NCBI GenBank assembly: GCA_002722295.1
Contig: PBLF01000028.1
Coordinates: 163,002 to 227,001 of the forward strand
Origin: Stappia sp.
GTDB lineage: Bacteria; Pseudomonadota; Alphaproteobacteria; Rhizobiales; Stappiaceae
Reading direction: 5' to 3'
DNA: 64,000 bases
The notes beneath the pieces were generated by a model, which had not been told where the DNA came from, ran no database searches, and was given only the letters and a program-made list of their open reading frames with translations. The position numbers and the translations under genes are program-made. Positions 15,666-25,948 of the stretch are shown here, one piece after another. Numbering within the stretch: the stretch's first letter is position 1; each line of letters opens with the position of its first letter.

Positions 15666-17279
15666 GTGCCGTCGCAGTCCGGGAAGCATCGTGCCACCGA
15701 TCATGTGTGGCTCGCCGTCGCAGAGCGTCCGTGGATCCTCGGCCTCGCGATCGCGGCGGCGCTCATCCTGCTTCCCGTCGCGGTCTGGCTCGACCTTCGC
15801 AATCTCTCCGATGCCGGGCTGGCGGCGCAGGCGCGGACCCTCAACGCCATGGTGTCCGAGATCCGGGGCTACTACGGCTCGCAGGTCGTCGCGCGCGTCC
15901 AGGGCTTCAAGGGCGAGTCCCTTGCTCTCCACAACTACGAGGACGTCGAGGGCGCGATTCCGATCCCGGCAACCCTGTCGCTGGAACTGGGCGACGTGAT
16001 CGCCGCGCGCGGCGGGGGCAATGTCGAATACCGTTTCGTGTCCGACGCGGCCTTCGCCAATCGCGCGCCGCACCGGCTCGACGCGTTCGAGCGCAAGGCG
16101 CTGGCGCAATTTCGCGAAAGCCGCGAGGCCGACGACATCGCCACGCAGTTTTCCGGTTCGCTGTTCCAGCGCGAGGTGCGCATGGCGGTGCCGGTGATGA
16201 TGGGCCAGGCCTGCGTGTCCTGCCACAACACCCATCCCGAGAGCCCGAAGCGTGACTGGCAGGTGGGGGACGTGCGCGGCATCCAGGCGATCTCCGTTCA
16301 CCAGCCGATCGCCACGAACCTGTTTTCGTTCAAGTATCTCTTCCTGTATTTCGCCGGCGCGGGAACCTTCGGCATCGCCTTCGCCGGACTGCAATGGCGT
16401 CAGGCGAACATGTTCCGCTCCATGAACGCGGAGCTGGAGGAGGCCAACGGGTTCCTGGCCACGATCTCGATGAAGATCTCGAAATATCTCTCGCCGCAGA
16501 TCTACAAGTCGATCTTCTCCGGCGAGAAGGACGTGGTGATCTCGACCGAGCGCAAGAAGCTGACGATCTTCTTTTCCGACATCAAGGACTTCACCGAGAC
16601 GGCGGAACACCTCCAGCCGGAGGAACTGACGAACCTGCTCAACGAGTATTTCACCGAAATGTCCGTGATCGCCCACGCCCATGGCGCGACGGTGGACAAG
16701 TTCATCGGCGATGCGATCCTGGCCTTCTTCGGCGATCCGGAGACGCGCGGCGCGCGCGAGGACGCCAACGCCTGTCTCGACATGGCAATCGCCATGCAGC
16801 GGCGCATGGGCGAGCTGAAGGGCGAATGGCGCCGGCGCGGCATCGAGAAGCCGTTCGAGGTGCGCATGGGCATCAACACCGGCTATTGCAACGTGGGCAA
16901 CTTCGGCTCCGCCGACCGGATGGACTATACGATCATCGGCGCGGAGGCGAACCTGGCGGCCAGGCTGCAGGGCATCGCCGAGCCCGGCGGCATCGTCATC
17001 TCCTACGAGACCTGGGCGCATGTGCAGGACAGGGTGCGCGTGCATCGTCTCGATCCCATCACGCTCAAGGGGATCTCGGGCGAGATCGTACCCTATGCGG
17101 TCGACGGGCTGGCGGAGAATGCCCCGGGCGAAACGCCGGGGTCCTCGACGATCAACGAGGAAAGCGAGGGGCTGCACCTGAGGCTCGACCTCGACAGGCT
17201 CGACGAGGACGCGCGTCGTCGGGCGGAGGCCGCGCTCGAGAAGGCGCTGGGCGTGCTGCGCCGGGGAGGGGATGAATGA
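15666..17279 (+). CDS. Class III adenylate/guanylate cyclase with a periplasmic DUF3365-like CxxCH sensor domain
   Basis: 537 aa, GTG start after a G-rich SD. A first membrane helix (about 22-42) precedes a periplasmic region of about 180 residues resembling the DUF3365/Tll0287-like fold. That region ends in CVSCHNTHPESPKRDW, a CxxCH c-type heme motif. A second helix (about 222-243) leads to the class III catalytic domain: FFSDIKDFT (metal Asp), KFIGDAILAFFGDP (second metal Asp), and DYTIIGAEANLAARL with the transition-state Asn and Arg. The catalytic residues look intact, so activity is likely. The ligand is unknown; redox or a diatomic gas is inference. It sits alone between tkt and gap. 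Confidence 0.85.
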   Translation: MPSQSGKHRATDHVWLAVAERPWILGLAIAAALILLPVAVWLDLRNLSDAGLAAQARTLNAMVSEIRGYYGSQVVARVQGFKGESLALHNYEDVEGAIPIPATLSLELGDVIAARGGGNVEYRFVSDAAFANRAPHRLDAFERKALAQFRESREADDIATQFSGSLFQREVRMAVPVMMGQACVSCHNTHPESPKRDWQVGDVRGIQAISVHQPIATNLFSFKYLFLYFAGAGTFGIAFAGLQWRQANMFRSMNAELEEANGFLATISMKISKYLSPQIYKSIFSGEKDVVISTERKKLTIFFSDIKDFTETAEHLQPEELTNLLNEYFTEMSVIAHAHGATVDKFIGDAILAFFGDPETRGAREDANACLDMAIAMQRRMGELKGEWRRRGIEKPFEVRMGINTGYCNVGNFGSADRMDYTIIGAEANLAARLQGIAEPGGIVISYETWAHVQDRVRVHRLDPITLKGISGEIVPYAVDGLAENAPGETPGSSTINEESEGLHLRLDLDRLDEDARRRAEAALEKALGVLRRGGDE

Positions 17280-17494
17280 GCGTCATCCTGACGCATGACG
17301 CGCAAGATTCCGCGTCTGCGGCACCAAGATATGTGGCTCACCCCGTTGCATCCTCCGCGAGGCTTCGGTAACCAGCGTGCGGAGGCCCCGGACGGGGCGT
17401 GCCGGGCGACAGGCCCATGCCGACCGCAGTCGGGTCGACGGTGTCGCCAGAACATTGCCCATGGATGCGGTTCGCCGCCACAGGAGAGACAAGC

Positions 17495-18502
17495 ATGACC
17501 GTGAAGGTTGCCATCAACGGTTTTGGTCGCATCGGACGCAACGTGCTGCGCGCCATCGTGGAATCTGGCCGCACCGACATCCAGGTCGTTGCCATCAACG
17601 ATCTCGGCCCGGTGGAGACCAACGCCCACCTGCTGCGCTACGATTCCGTCCATGGCCGCTTCCCGGCGACCGTGACGGTGGACGGTGACACGATCGACGT
17701 GGGCACCGGCCCGATCAAGGTCACCGCGATCCGCGACCCCAGGGAGCTGCCGTGGGGCGAGCTTGGCGTCGACGTGGCGCTGGAGTGCACCGGCATTTTC
17801 GCCGACCGCGACAAGGCCTCCGTGCATCTCGAGAACGGCTCGAAGCGCGTTCTCGTGTCCGCGCCGGCCACCAATGCCGACAAGACGATCGTCTACGGCG
17901 TCAATCATGACAGCCTGACGAGCGCGGACATGGTCGTGTCCAACGCGTCCTGCACCACCAACTGCCTGGCACCGGTCGCCCATGTCCTCAACGAGGCCAT
18001 CGGCATCGAGACCGGCTTCATGACCACGATCCACTCCTACACGGGCGACCAGCCGACGCTGGACACGATGCACAAGGATCTCTACCGCGCCCGTGCGGCC
18101 GCGCTGTCGATGATCCCGACGTCGACCGGCGCCGCCAAGGCCGTCGGCCTGGTTCTGCCAGAGCTGAACGGCAAGCTCGACGGCGTGTCGATCCGCGTCC
18201 CGACGCCGAATGTCTCGGTCGTCGACCTGAAGTTCGTCGCCCGCCGCGCCACCACGGTCGAGGAAGTCAACGAGGCCATCCGCACGGCGGCCAACGGCAA
18301 GCTGAAGGGCATCCTCGGCTTCACCGACGACAAGCTGGTCTCGACCGACTTCAACCACGATCCGCATTCCTCCATCTTCCACATGGACCAGACCAAGGTG
18401 ATGGACGGAACGCTGGTGCGCATCCTGACCTGGTACGACAACGAGTGGGGCTTCTCCAACCGCATGTCGGACACGGCCGTGGCGCTCGCCAAGACCATCT
18501 GA
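17495..18502 (+). CDS. gap: Glyceraldehyde-3-phosphate dehydrogenase
   Basis: 335-aa type I GAPDH. It starts [16 protein letters not shown] after CAGGAGAGA. The catalytic Cys lies in [17 protein letters not shown], with [31 protein letters not shown] and [12 protein letters not shown]. It oxidises glyceraldehyde-3-phosphate in glycolysis or runs backwards in gluconeogenesis. A 215-nt gap upstream separates it from the cyclase and shows no feature I can name; pgk follows after 147 nt. Confidence 0.96.
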   Translation: MTVKVAINGFGRIGRNVLRAIVESGRTDIQVVAINDLGPVETNAHLLRYDSVHGRFPATVTVDGDTIDVGTGPIKVTAIRDPRELPWGELGVDVALECTGIFADRDKASVHLENGSKRVLVSAPATNADKTIVYGVNHDSLTSADMVVSNASCTTNCLAPVAHVLNEAIGIETGFMTTIHSYTGDQPTLDTMHKDLYRARAAALSMIPTSTGAAKAVGLVLPELNGKLDGVSIRVPTPNVSVVDLKFVARRATTVEEVNEAIRTAANGKLKGILGFTDDKLVSTDFNHDPHSSIFHMDQTKVMDGTLVRILTWYDNEWGFSNRMSDTAVALAKTI

Positions 18503-18649
18503 TCCGCTGATGTTCGGGCGGGCTCCGGCGACGGTTCCCGCCCGACGCATATCCGGATGGCGGCGCGCCTCGCGCGCAGGCCGTTTCCGGTCCGGCGAAC
18601 GTCCGGACCGCCCCCGGGGCCACACCCCAGACCTGTCAGGAGCCGACAG

Positions 18650-19843
18650 ATGAGCTTCAAGTCCCTCGACGATCTCGATGATCTTTCCGGCCGGCGGGTC
18701 CTCACCCGCGTCGATCTCAATGTGCCCATGGACGGCGGACGCGTCACCGACGCGACGCGTATCGAGCGGGTGCTGCCGACGATCCGCGAGCTTGCGGGCA
18801 AGGGCGCGCGGGTCGTGCTTCTGGCACACTTCGGCCGTCCCAAGGGGCAGGCGGTCGCCGACATGAGCCTGGCGCCCGTCGCCAAGGCCCTTTCGGAGCA
18901 CCTCGGTCGGCCGGTGGCCTTCGCCTCCGACTGCATCGGCGACGCGGCGCGATCCGTGGTCGACGCGCTGGGCGACGGGGACGTGGCGCTGCTGGAGAAC
19001 ACCCGGTTCCACGCGGGCGAGGAGAAGAACGAGGCCGCCTTCGCGGACGCCGTGGCGAGCCTCGGCGATATCTACGTCAACGACGCCTTTTCCGCGGCGC
19101 ATCGCGCACATGCCTCGACCGAGGGGCTGGCGCGCCGGCTTCCCGCCCATGCGGGGCGGACCATGCAGGCGGAACTCGAGGCGCTCGGCGCGGCGCTCAC
19201 CACGCCGGTGCGTCCGGTGCTCGCCGTGGTCGGCGGCGCCAAGGTGTCCAGCAAGATCGACCTTCTGGAAAACCTGGTGAAGAAGGTGGACATGCTCGTC
19301 ATCGGTGGCGGCATGGCGAACACCTTCCTCGCCGCGAAGGGCAAGGATGTGGGCAAGTCGCTGTGCGAGCACGATCTCGCCGATACCGCGACGCGCATCC
19401 TCAAGGCGGCGGAGGCCTCCGGGTGCGAGATCATCCTGCCGGTGGATGCGGTCGTCGCGCGCGAGTTCAAGGCACATGCGGCGAACGAGACGGTCTCCGT
19501 CGACGAGGTTCCCGCCGACGCCATGATCCTCGACGTGGGGCCGGCGTCCATCGCGACGGTGGTGGCGGCCATCGACAAGGCGAAGACGCTCGTTTGGAAC
19601 GGCCCGCTCGGGGCGTTCGAGATCGAGCCCTTCGACAAGGCGACGGTGGCGGCCGCGCGCCATGCGGCGGAGCGCAGCAAGGCGGGGGCGCTCACGAGCG
19701 TCGCCGGCGGCGGGGACACGGTCGCGGCGCTCAATCACGCGGGCGCGGCGGAGGCGTTCTCCTATGTCTCGACCGCCGGAGGCGCTTTCCTCGAGTGGCT
19801 CGAGGGCAAGGATCTGCCCGGCGTGAGCGCGCTTCAGGCGTGA
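18650..19843 (+). CDS. pgk: Phosphoglycerate kinase
   Basis: 397-aa PGK, typical bacterial length. N-terminal [18 protein letters not shown], then [12 protein letters not shown] and [15 protein letters not shown] substrate loop ([15 protein letters not shown]). C-terminal [21 protein letters not shown] and [12 protein letters not shown]. It makes ATP from 1,3-bisphosphoglycerate. The start MSFKSLDD was chosen over an upstream frame rich in Arg and Pro, which does not resemble PGK. Confidence 0.96.
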   Translation: MSFKSLDDLDDLSGRRVLTRVDLNVPMDGGRVTDATRIERVLPTIRELAGKGARVVLLAHFGRPKGQAVADMSLAPVAKALSEHLGRPVAFASDCIGDAARSVVDALGDGDVALLENTRFHAGEEKNEAAFADAVASLGDIYVNDAFSAAHRAHASTEGLARRLPAHAGRTMQAELEALGAALTTPVRPVLAVVGGAKVSSKIDLLENLVKKVDMLVIGGGMANTFLAAKGKDVGKSLCEHDLADTATRILKAAEASGCEIILPVDAVVAREFKAHAANETVSVDEVPADAMILDVGPASIATVVAAIDKAKTLVWNGPLGAFEIEPFDKATVAAARHAAERSKAGALTSVAGGGDTVAALNHAGAAEAFSYVSTAGGAFLEWLEGKDLPGVSALQA

Positions 19844-19980
19844 TGCGCAGGCGTCGCGCGCCTGCGACTGGTTAAGTTTGTCTGAAAGTTGCGGCGCCGG
19901 TCTCTTGTGCGCTGCGGCAGGCTGGATAATAAGGAGCCGCGCGACAGGCGCGGACAACGACAGGGAAGAAGGACGAACCG

Positions 19981-21012
19981 ATGAGCGAGCGTCTCGAGGA
20001 CATTGCAGAGGCCATGGTGGCCTCGGGCCAGGGCATTCTTGCGGCTGACGAAAGCACCGGCACCATCAAGAAGCGGTTCGACCAGATCGGCGTCGAGAAC
20101 ACCGAGGACAACCGCCGCGCCTATCGCGAGATGCTGTTCTCGGCCGACGAGGCCATGAACGACTACATCTCCGGCGTCATCCTGTTCGACGAGACGCTGC
20201 GCCAGAAGGCCGCCGATGGCACGCCCTTCGTGGAGATGATCCGCAAGGCCGGCGCCGTTCCCGGCATCAAGGTCGACAAGGGCGCCAAGCCGCTCGCGGG
20301 CTTCCCCGGCGAGACGGTGACCGAGGGCCTGGACGGCCTGCGCGAGCGTCTGGCCGAGTATCACGAGCTTGGCGCGCGCTTCGCCAAGTGGCGTGGCGTC
20401 ATCGACATCAACGAGGAAGACGGCCTGCCTTCCAGCACCTGCATCCAGGCGAACGCCCATGCGCTGGCGCGCTATGCGGCGCTGTGCCAGGAAGCGGGCA
20501 TCGTGCCGATTGTCGAGCCGGAAGTCCTGATGGACGGCCCGTCGGCCTCGCATGACATCGAGACCTGCTACGAGGTCACGGAGTGGACCCTGAACACGGT
20601 CTTCGCCGAGCTGTTCCAGATGGACGTGCTGCTCGAGGGCATGATCCTCAAGCCGAACATGATCGTTCCGGGCAAGAACGCGTCCTTCCAGGCGTCGGCC
20701 GAGGAAGTGGCGGAGTTGACCGTGCGCTGTCTGAAGGCGACCGTTCCGGCCGCAGTTCCGGGCATCGCCTTCCTGTCCGGCGGCCAGTCGGACGTGCAGG
20801 CAAGCGAGCATCTGCACCTGATGAACGCGTCCGGAAACCTGCCCTGGACGCTGACCTTCTCCTATGGTCGCGCGCTGCAGCAGTCTGCGCTCAAGGCATG
20901 GGGCGGCAAGGGTGACAACGTCCCGGCGGCCCAGGCGGCCTTCCTTCACCGTGCGAAGATGAACGGCCTTGCCGCGCGCGGTGCATGGAGCAAGGACCTG
21001 GAGCAGGCCTGA
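19981..21012 (+). CDS. fba: Class I fructose-bisphosphate aldolase
   Basis: 343-aa class I (Schiff-base) aldolase. ASGQGILAADESTGTIKKRF at the N-terminus, VDKGAKPLAGFPGE, the Schiff-base lysine region MILKPNMIVPG, and SGGQSDVQASEHLHLMN. No zinc-binding class II motifs are present. It cleaves fructose-1,6-bisphosphate. It follows pgk on the same strand with a 137-nt gap. Confidence 0.93.
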   Translation: MSERLEDIAEAMVASGQGILAADESTGTIKKRFDQIGVENTEDNRRAYREMLFSADEAMNDYISGVILFDETLRQKAADGTPFVEMIRKAGAVPGIKVDKGAKPLAGFPGETVTEGLDGLRERLAEYHELGARFAKWRGVIDINEEDGLPSSTCIQANAHALARYAALCQEAGIVPIVEPEVLMDGPSASHDIETCYEVTEWTLNTVFAELFQMDVLLEGMILKPNMIVPGKNASFQASAEEVAELTVRCLKATVPAAVPGIAFLSGGQSDVQASEHLHLMNASGNLPWTLTFSYGRALQQSALKAWGGKGDNVPAAQAAFLHRAKMNGLAARGAWSKDLEQA

Positions 21013-21074
21013 GCCGCTCCGCCCGGTCCGCCGTGCCGTCCTTTCGGGGCCGGTGCGGCGCAGGAATGACGTCT

Positions 21075-21104
21075 CGCCACGCGGCAGGTCCCTGCCGCGT
21101 GGCG
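21075..21104 (+). terminator. Hairpin after fba
   Basis: CGCCACGCGGCAGG pairs with CCTGCCGCGTGGCG, followed by ATTTCG. Probable terminator between fba and the ThiE-like gene. Confidence 0.65.
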
Positions 21105-21212
21105 ATTTCGCATTGACGGGGCGCCTTGTTCCGTCAAGCTTTCGCCGCGATCGGCGACCATTCCAGTGTGACGGGATCCACAGGTCCCGCCCCAGATGAA
21201 AGAGCCAAGACC

Positions 21213-21869
21213 GTGCATCCGCGCCTCTATCTGATCTCGCCCCGGACGCTCGACCCGGCGACCTTTCCCGACCGCCTCGCGGAGGCGCTTTCGGGCGGAG
21301 ACGTCGCCTGCCTGATGCTCGACAACCCGGGCCTGTCCGAGCAGGACTTCCAGAAGCTCGCCGAACGGGTGGTGCCGCTTGCGCAGAAGGCCGGCGCGGC
21401 CGTGGTCCTGCGCAACGACACGCGCACGGCGGGACGCGCGCGGGCCGACGGCGTGCATCTCGACACCGACGGCGAGGAGGGCGCGCAGGACATGGAGCGC
21501 GCGCTGGAGACCTTTAGGCCCGACGGCATTGTCGGGGCCGGCGAGATCCGTTCGCGCCACGACGCGATGACGCTTGCCGAGATCGGCGTCGACTACCTCC
21601 TCTTCGGCCTGCTGTCCCTGACACCGGAGGCCGCGCCGCACGACAAGACGATCCAGTTCGCCTCGTGGTGGTCCCAGCTTTTCGAAACGCCCTGCGTGGC
21701 TCTGTGCGGCACCGATCCGGCGGGGGTTGCCGCCTGCGCCGCGACGGGGGCCGATTTCGTCGCCCTGCGCGAGGCCGCATGGGATCACGAGCAGGGGCCG
21801 GCCGAAGCCGTGCGCCAGGCGAATGCGGTTCTGCAGACCTACTCGCTCGAGGAGGCGCACGAGGGATGA
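21213..21869 (+). CDS. ThiE-like (thiamine phosphate synthase superfamily) protein, probably not a canonical ThiE
   Basis: About 218 aa, TIM-barrel of the TMP synthase superfamily: RLYLISPR start, ADGVHLDTDG, GIVGAGEIRSRHDAMTLAEI, GVDYLLFGLLS and GADFVALREAAW. The QxRxK-type pyrophosphate-binding segment of true ThiE is replaced by CLMLDNPGLSEQDF, and the usual GVSTH becomes GAGEIRS, so TMP synthase activity is doubtful. A GTG start (VHPRLYL) is the best guess, with a weak SD, and longer starts are possible. The stop overlaps the next ATG (ATGA), indicating translational coupling to the Sel1 protein. Confidence 0.7.
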   Translation: MHPRLYLISPRTLDPATFPDRLAEALSGGDVACLMLDNPGLSEQDFQKLAERVVPLAQKAGAAVVLRNDTRTAGRARADGVHLDTDGEEGAQDMERALETFRPDGIVGAGEIRSRHDAMTLAEIGVDYLLFGLLSLTPEAAPHDKTIQFASWWSQLFETPCVALCGTDPAGVAACAATGADFVALREAAWDHEQGPAEAVRQANAVLQTYSLEEAHEG

Positions 21870-23086
21870 GCCGGCGCGTGACCAGGGATCTCCTCGCGCT
21901 TGCGCTGTCGGCGGGGCTTTTCGCGCCCCTGGCGGCAAGCGGGCAGGAGCAGCCGGTTGATGCGCCGGCGACGACGGATGCCCCGGCCACGCCCGAAACA
22001 TCTTCCACTCCGGACGCTTCCGCCGCGCCCGTCGCGCCGCCGGCGACCGATTTCGGGGACGTCGCGCCGCTCGACCTTCCGCAGGCCGGCGAGGGCGAAA
22101 GCGATGCCGCGCGGGCTCCGGGGCGGACGTCGGGCTCGGACACGACCCCCTCCCTTCCCACACCGGTCGCGGTCCGGCCACCTCTGCCGCCCGGGCCGGG
22201 GATCACCGGCGTCGACCGCTCAGCCGACTATGCCTATGGCGCGTTTCAGCGAGGCTGGTACATGACCGCGCTGTCGCTCGCCACCCCGCGCGCGGAGGAG
22301 GGCGACACCGCCGCACAGACGCTTCTCGGCGTCCTCTACGAGACCGGGCGGGGCCTGCCGCGTGACGCGAAGCGGGCCGCGAGCTGGTATTCGCTTGCCG
22401 CCGAGGCCGGCAACCCGCAGGCCGCGATGCGCTACGGCCTCATGCTGCTGAACGGGCTGGGGGTGGAGCAGGACGAGGAAAAGGCCGGCGACATGTTCGA
22501 GATCGCCGCGAAGGCGGGCAGCGCCGAGGCGATCTACAATCTCGCGGGCCTCTATCGCACCGGCGAGGGGCGCCCCTACGATCCGGACAAGGCATTCGAG
22601 CTTCTCAAGCAGGCCGCCGAACTCGACGACATGGACGCGCGCTTCCAGCTCGCCCAGTTCTATCTCGACGGTCCGGCTGACATCCGCGACGAGGCGCGCG
22701 CCGCCTTCTGGATGGGCCGTGCCGCGCGCCAGGGGCATGTGGGGGCCCAGGTGCGATACGGAATCCTGCGCTTCAACGGGCGTGGCGTTGCGCCGGACGA
22801 GGCGGAGGCGGCGGACTGGTTCGAACGCGCGGCGCGGGCGGGAAATCCGGTGGCCATGAACCGGCTCGCGCGCATTCTGGCGCTGGGGCGCGGACGCGAG
22901 GTCGACACGCAGGCCGCCGCCGGCTGGCATCTGGCAGCCCGCTCGCTTGGCGTTTCCGACCTGCAGCTCGACGCGATCCTGGCGAACCTCACGCCGGAGC
23001 AACTGGACGAGGCGCAGGCCTTCGCGCGCGGGTTCGCGACGGCGGTGGAACAGCTCGCCACCGACGAGGCGGCCACCACGCCGTAA
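21866..23086 (+). CDS. Secreted Sel1-repeat protein
   Basis: 406 aa. An N-terminal signal peptide (LLALALSAGLFAPLAASG) is followed by a Thr/Ala/Pro-rich linker to about residue 110. Then come at least five Sel1-like TPR repeats: AQTLLGVLYETGRGLPRD, AAMRYGLMLLNGLG, AIYNLAGLYRTGEG, DARFQLAQFYLDGP and QVRYGILRFNGRG. It is probably a periplasmic scaffold. The start overlaps the stop of the ThiE-like gene. No specific partner can be named. Confidence 0.83.
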   Translation: MSRRVTRDLLALALSAGLFAPLAASGQEQPVDAPATTDAPATPETSSTPDASAAPVAPPATDFGDVAPLDLPQAGEGESDAARAPGRTSGSDTTPSLPTPVAVRPPLPPGPGITGVDRSADYAYGAFQRGWYMTALSLATPRAEEGDTAAQTLLGVLYETGRGLPRDAKRAASWYSLAAEAGNPQAAMRYGLMLLNGLGVEQDEEKAGDMFEIAAKAGSAEAIYNLAGLYRTGEGRPYDPDKAFELLKQAAELDDMDARFQLAQFYLDGPADIRDEARAAFWMGRAARQGHVGAQVRYGILRFNGRGVAPDEAEAADWFERAARAGNPVAMNRLARILALGRGREVDTQAAAGWHLAARSLGVSDLQLDAILANLTPEQLDEAQAFARGFATAVEQLATDEAATTP

Positions 23087-23349
23087 CGGCGCAAAAGCGG
23101 CTTTTTGCTTGATTGCGAACCGGAAGTGTGGTGCACAGGCCGCGCACCGAACATCGAGCCGTCCTTTCGCGAGGCGCGCCCGTTCCGACCTTGCCGGTCC
23201 GGCTCCTCCTGGAGCCGTGCAACCGGGCAGAAGCGTCGGCGCGCGGCGCCGGCAGGTCCCTGACGGACCGCCAGCCCGAGCAGTCGGTCCCGCGACAGGA
23301 ATTGCAAGTATCACGCTTCAAGAACGACAAGACAGACGAGTCCGAACGC

Positions 23350-23913
23350 ATGAAGATCAACGGCAATGAAATCAAGCCCGGCAACGTGCTGCAGCATCAG
23401 GATACGCTGTGGGCGGTGGTCAAGGCCGAGCATGTGAAGCCCGGCAAGGGCGGCGCCTTCGCCCAGGTCGAGATGAAGAACCTGATCGACGGCCGCAAGC
23501 TCAACGAGCGCTTCCGCTCCGCCGACAAGGTCGAGCGCGTCCGGCTCGAGCAGAAGGACTTCCAGTACCTGTATCCGCAGGAAGACATGCTGGTCTTCAT
23601 GGATACCGAGACCTACGAGCAGATCGAGCTCCAGTCCGACTTCGTCGGCGAGCGCGCCGCCTTCCTGCAGGACGGCATGATGGTGACGCTCGAGCTGCAC
23701 GAGGAGCGTCCGATCGGCATCACGCTGCCGCAGTATGTGACGCTCGAGATCACCGAGGCCGATGCCGTCGTCAAGGGCCAGACCCAGTCGTCGTCCTACA
23801 AGCCCGCCATGCTGGAAAACGGCGTGCGCGTGATGGTGCCGCCGTTCATCACCGCCGGCGAACGCATCGTCGTCGACACCGAACTGGTGGAGTACGTCAA
23901 GCGCGCCGACTGA
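23350..23913 (+). CDS. efp: Translation elongation factor P
   Basis: 187-aa EF-P. It starts [20 protein letters not shown]. The modification loop [10 protein letters not shown] carries Lys33, the position lysylated by EpmA in gammaproteobacteria, and the three beta-barrel domains are complete. It rescues ribosomes stalled at polyproline. The longer open frame upstream is low-complexity and was rejected. The 263-nt gap before it holds no other gene that I recognise. Confidence 0.95.
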   Translation: MKINGNEIKPGNVLQHQDTLWAVVKAEHVKPGKGGAFAQVEMKNLIDGRKLNERFRSADKVERVRLEQKDFQYLYPQEDMLVFMDTETYEQIELQSDFVGERAAFLQDGMMVTLELHEERPIGITLPQYVTLEITEADAVVKGQTQSSSYKPAMLENGVRVMVPPFITAGERIVVDTELVEYVKRAD

Positions 23914-24032
23914 TCGGCCCGCTCCCGCACCGACTGCCGGCACCGAGGGCACGCCCTCGCTCGCCGGCGGTCGAACGCTGACCCCATGTTTCCGGGCCCG
24001 GTCTCGCCGCCCGCATCTCTTCAGGAACCGCG

Positions 24033-24827
24033 ATGTCCCGCTCAGCCATTCTCAATGTCATGGTCCAGGCCGCAATCAAGGCCGGGCGCAGTCTCGCCCG
24101 CGATTTCGGCGAGGTGGAGAACCTGCAGGTCTCGCGGAAAGGTCCGAGCGACTTCGTCTCCGCAGCCGATCTCAACGCCGAGAAGATCGTGCGCGCCGAA
24201 TTGCAGAAGGCCCGCCCCGACTACGGTTTCCTGATGGAAGAGGCCGGCACCATCCCCGGCGAGGACCCGCAGCACCGCTGGATCGTCGATCCGCTCGACG
24301 GGACCACGAACTTCCTGCATGGCATTCCGATCTTCAACGTCTCTATCGCGCTGGAGCGCGACGGCGTGATCGTCGCCGGCGTGATCTACAATCCGGCGAT
24401 GGACGAACTCTACACCGCCGAGCGCGGCCGCGGCGCCTTCATGAACGACCGGCGGCTCAGGGTCGCGGCGCGCAAGGCACTGCCTGATTGCGTTGTCGCG
24501 ACGGGCATCCCCTTCCTGGGCGTTGGCGATCATGCGCGCTCGCTCAAGGAAATCCGCCACGTCATGGGCGAGGTTGCCGGCATTCGCCGCTGTGGCGCCG
24601 CCGCGCTCGATCTTGCCTGGACCGCCGCGGGCCGTTTCGACGGCTTCTGGGAGCATGGACTGTCGCCCTGGGACATGGCGGCCGGCCTCCTGATGGTGCG
24701 CGAGGCCGGCGGCTTCGTGACCGACATCAAGGGCGGCGACAAGATGTTCGAGACCCGCTCGATCGTTGCCGGAAACGAGTCGATCCAGGGCCAGTTGCGC
24801 AAGCTCTTGGCCAACGCCAACGACTGA
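24033..24827 (+). CDS. suhB: Inositol monophosphatase family protein (SuhB-like)
   Basis: 264 aa, start MSRSAILNVMVQAA. Metal-binding motifs are FLMEEAGTIPGE, WIVDPLDGTTNFLHGIPIF (the DPxDGTxN signature) and WDMAAGLLMVREAGG. It hydrolyses inositol monophosphate or related sugar phosphates; in E. coli SuhB also joins rRNA antitermination. It is co-directional with efp and followed by the MotA/OmpA pair, an order found in rhizobia. Confidence 0.9.
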   Translation: MSRSAILNVMVQAAIKAGRSLARDFGEVENLQVSRKGPSDFVSAADLNAEKIVRAELQKARPDYGFLMEEAGTIPGEDPQHRWIVDPLDGTTNFLHGIPIFNVSIALERDGVIVAGVIYNPAMDELYTAERGRGAFMNDRRLRVAARKALPDCVVATGIPFLGVGDHARSLKEIRHVMGEVAGIRRCGAAALDLAWTAAGRFDGFWEHGLSPWDMAAGLLMVREAGGFVTDIKGGDKMFETRSIVAGNESIQGQLRKLLANAND

Positions 24828-24918
24828 GCGGAACGCGCCCGAACGAATTACGGCTTTTCACGCAAGGGACAATCACGCTATCAAGGGCGCGTCTTCAACA
24901 GGGAGTCGACAAGCCCTC

Positions 24919-25923
24919 ATGGCGCGCGCCTATGATCCGTACAGCCTGTCCAGTCCCTGGGTCTATCTGATCCGGATGATGATTTTCCTGGCGGTGGTGG
25001 CGTTTCTCGCCCTCATTCTCTACCGCCAGATCGCCACAGCCTTCATGAGCAATCCGGGCCTCAACGGCCTGATCCTCGCCACCGGGCTGATCGGCATTCT
25101 CCTCGCCATTCGCCAGGTGATCCGCCTGATGCCCGAGGTGAACTGGGTCAACGGCTTCCGCCTTGGCGATCCGGGCATCGAGGTGCGCCGTCCGCCCGTG
25201 CTGCTGGCGCCGATGGCGACGCTTCTCGGCAACCGCGCCGGCGAGACCATGCTGTCGCCGGCGACAACCCGCTCCATCCTCGATTCCATCGGCATGCGCC
25301 TCGACGAGGCGCGCGAGATGGCGCGCTACCTCACCGGCCTTCTGGTGTTTCTCGGCCTGCTCGGCACCTTCTGGGGCCTGCTGCAGACGGTGGGCTCGGT
25401 CAATGTCACAATCCAGAGCCTCGACGTCGGCTCCGGCGACGCCAATGTGATCTTCGAGGATCTCAAGGCCGGCCTGGAAGCCCCGCTGTCGGGCATGGGC
25501 ACGGCGTTTTCGTCATCGCTCTTCGGCCTCACCGGCTCGCTGGTGCTGGGCTTCCTCGACCTGCAGGCGGGCCAGGCGCAGAACCGCTTCTACAACGAGC
25601 TTGAGGACTGGCTGTCGACCCAGACCGACATCGAGCCGGAAGACGGCGCGGGCGGCGGCGGCTCCGGCATGGCGGAGCTGCGCTTTGCCATCGACAACCT
25701 GCGCAAGGCGGTCGCCGATGGCGGCGGCGGCGCCGGCCGCAATGCTGCCGTTGCGATGGCCAATCTTGCGGAAGGCATTCAGGGGCTGGTGCAGCATGTG
25801 CGCAACGAGCAGCAGATGATGCGCGAATGGGCCGACGACCAGTCGCTGCAGCAAAAGCGCATCGAGGAACTGCTGAAGACCATGTCCCGCGCCTTCGAGC
25901 GCATCAAGGACGACAAGGGTTGA
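24919..25923 (+). CDS. MotA/TolQ/ExbB-type proton channel protein
   Basis: 334 aa. Membrane helices lie near residues 17-35 and 46-65. The channel signature GLLVFLGLLGTFWGLLQTV and GMGTAFSSSLFGLTGSLVLG (about 135-210) form the other two. A cytoplasmic coiled coil (NLRKAVADGG to the C-terminus) follows. The start MARAYDPYSLSS is preferred over a longer frame overlapping suhB. It is paired with an OmpA/MotB-like protein 25 nt downstream. It probably forms a proton-driven 5:2 channel with its partner. It is not flanked by flagellar genes. Confidence 0.85.
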   Translation: MARAYDPYSLSSPWVYLIRMMIFLAVVAFLALILYRQIATAFMSNPGLNGLILATGLIGILLAIRQVIRLMPEVNWVNGFRLGDPGIEVRRPPVLLAPMATLLGNRAGETMLSPATTRSILDSIGMRLDEAREMARYLTGLLVFLGLLGTFWGLLQTVGSVNVTIQSLDVGSGDANVIFEDLKAGLEAPLSGMGTAFSSSLFGLTGSLVLGFLDLQAGQAQNRFYNELEDWLSTQTDIEPEDGAGGGGSGMAELRFAIDNLRKAVADGGGGAGRNAAVAMANLAEGIQGLVQHVRNEQQMMREWADDQSLQQKRIEELLKTMSRAFERIKDDKG

Positions 25924-25948
25924 CCAGACCGGAAAGGACGGGCTGACC

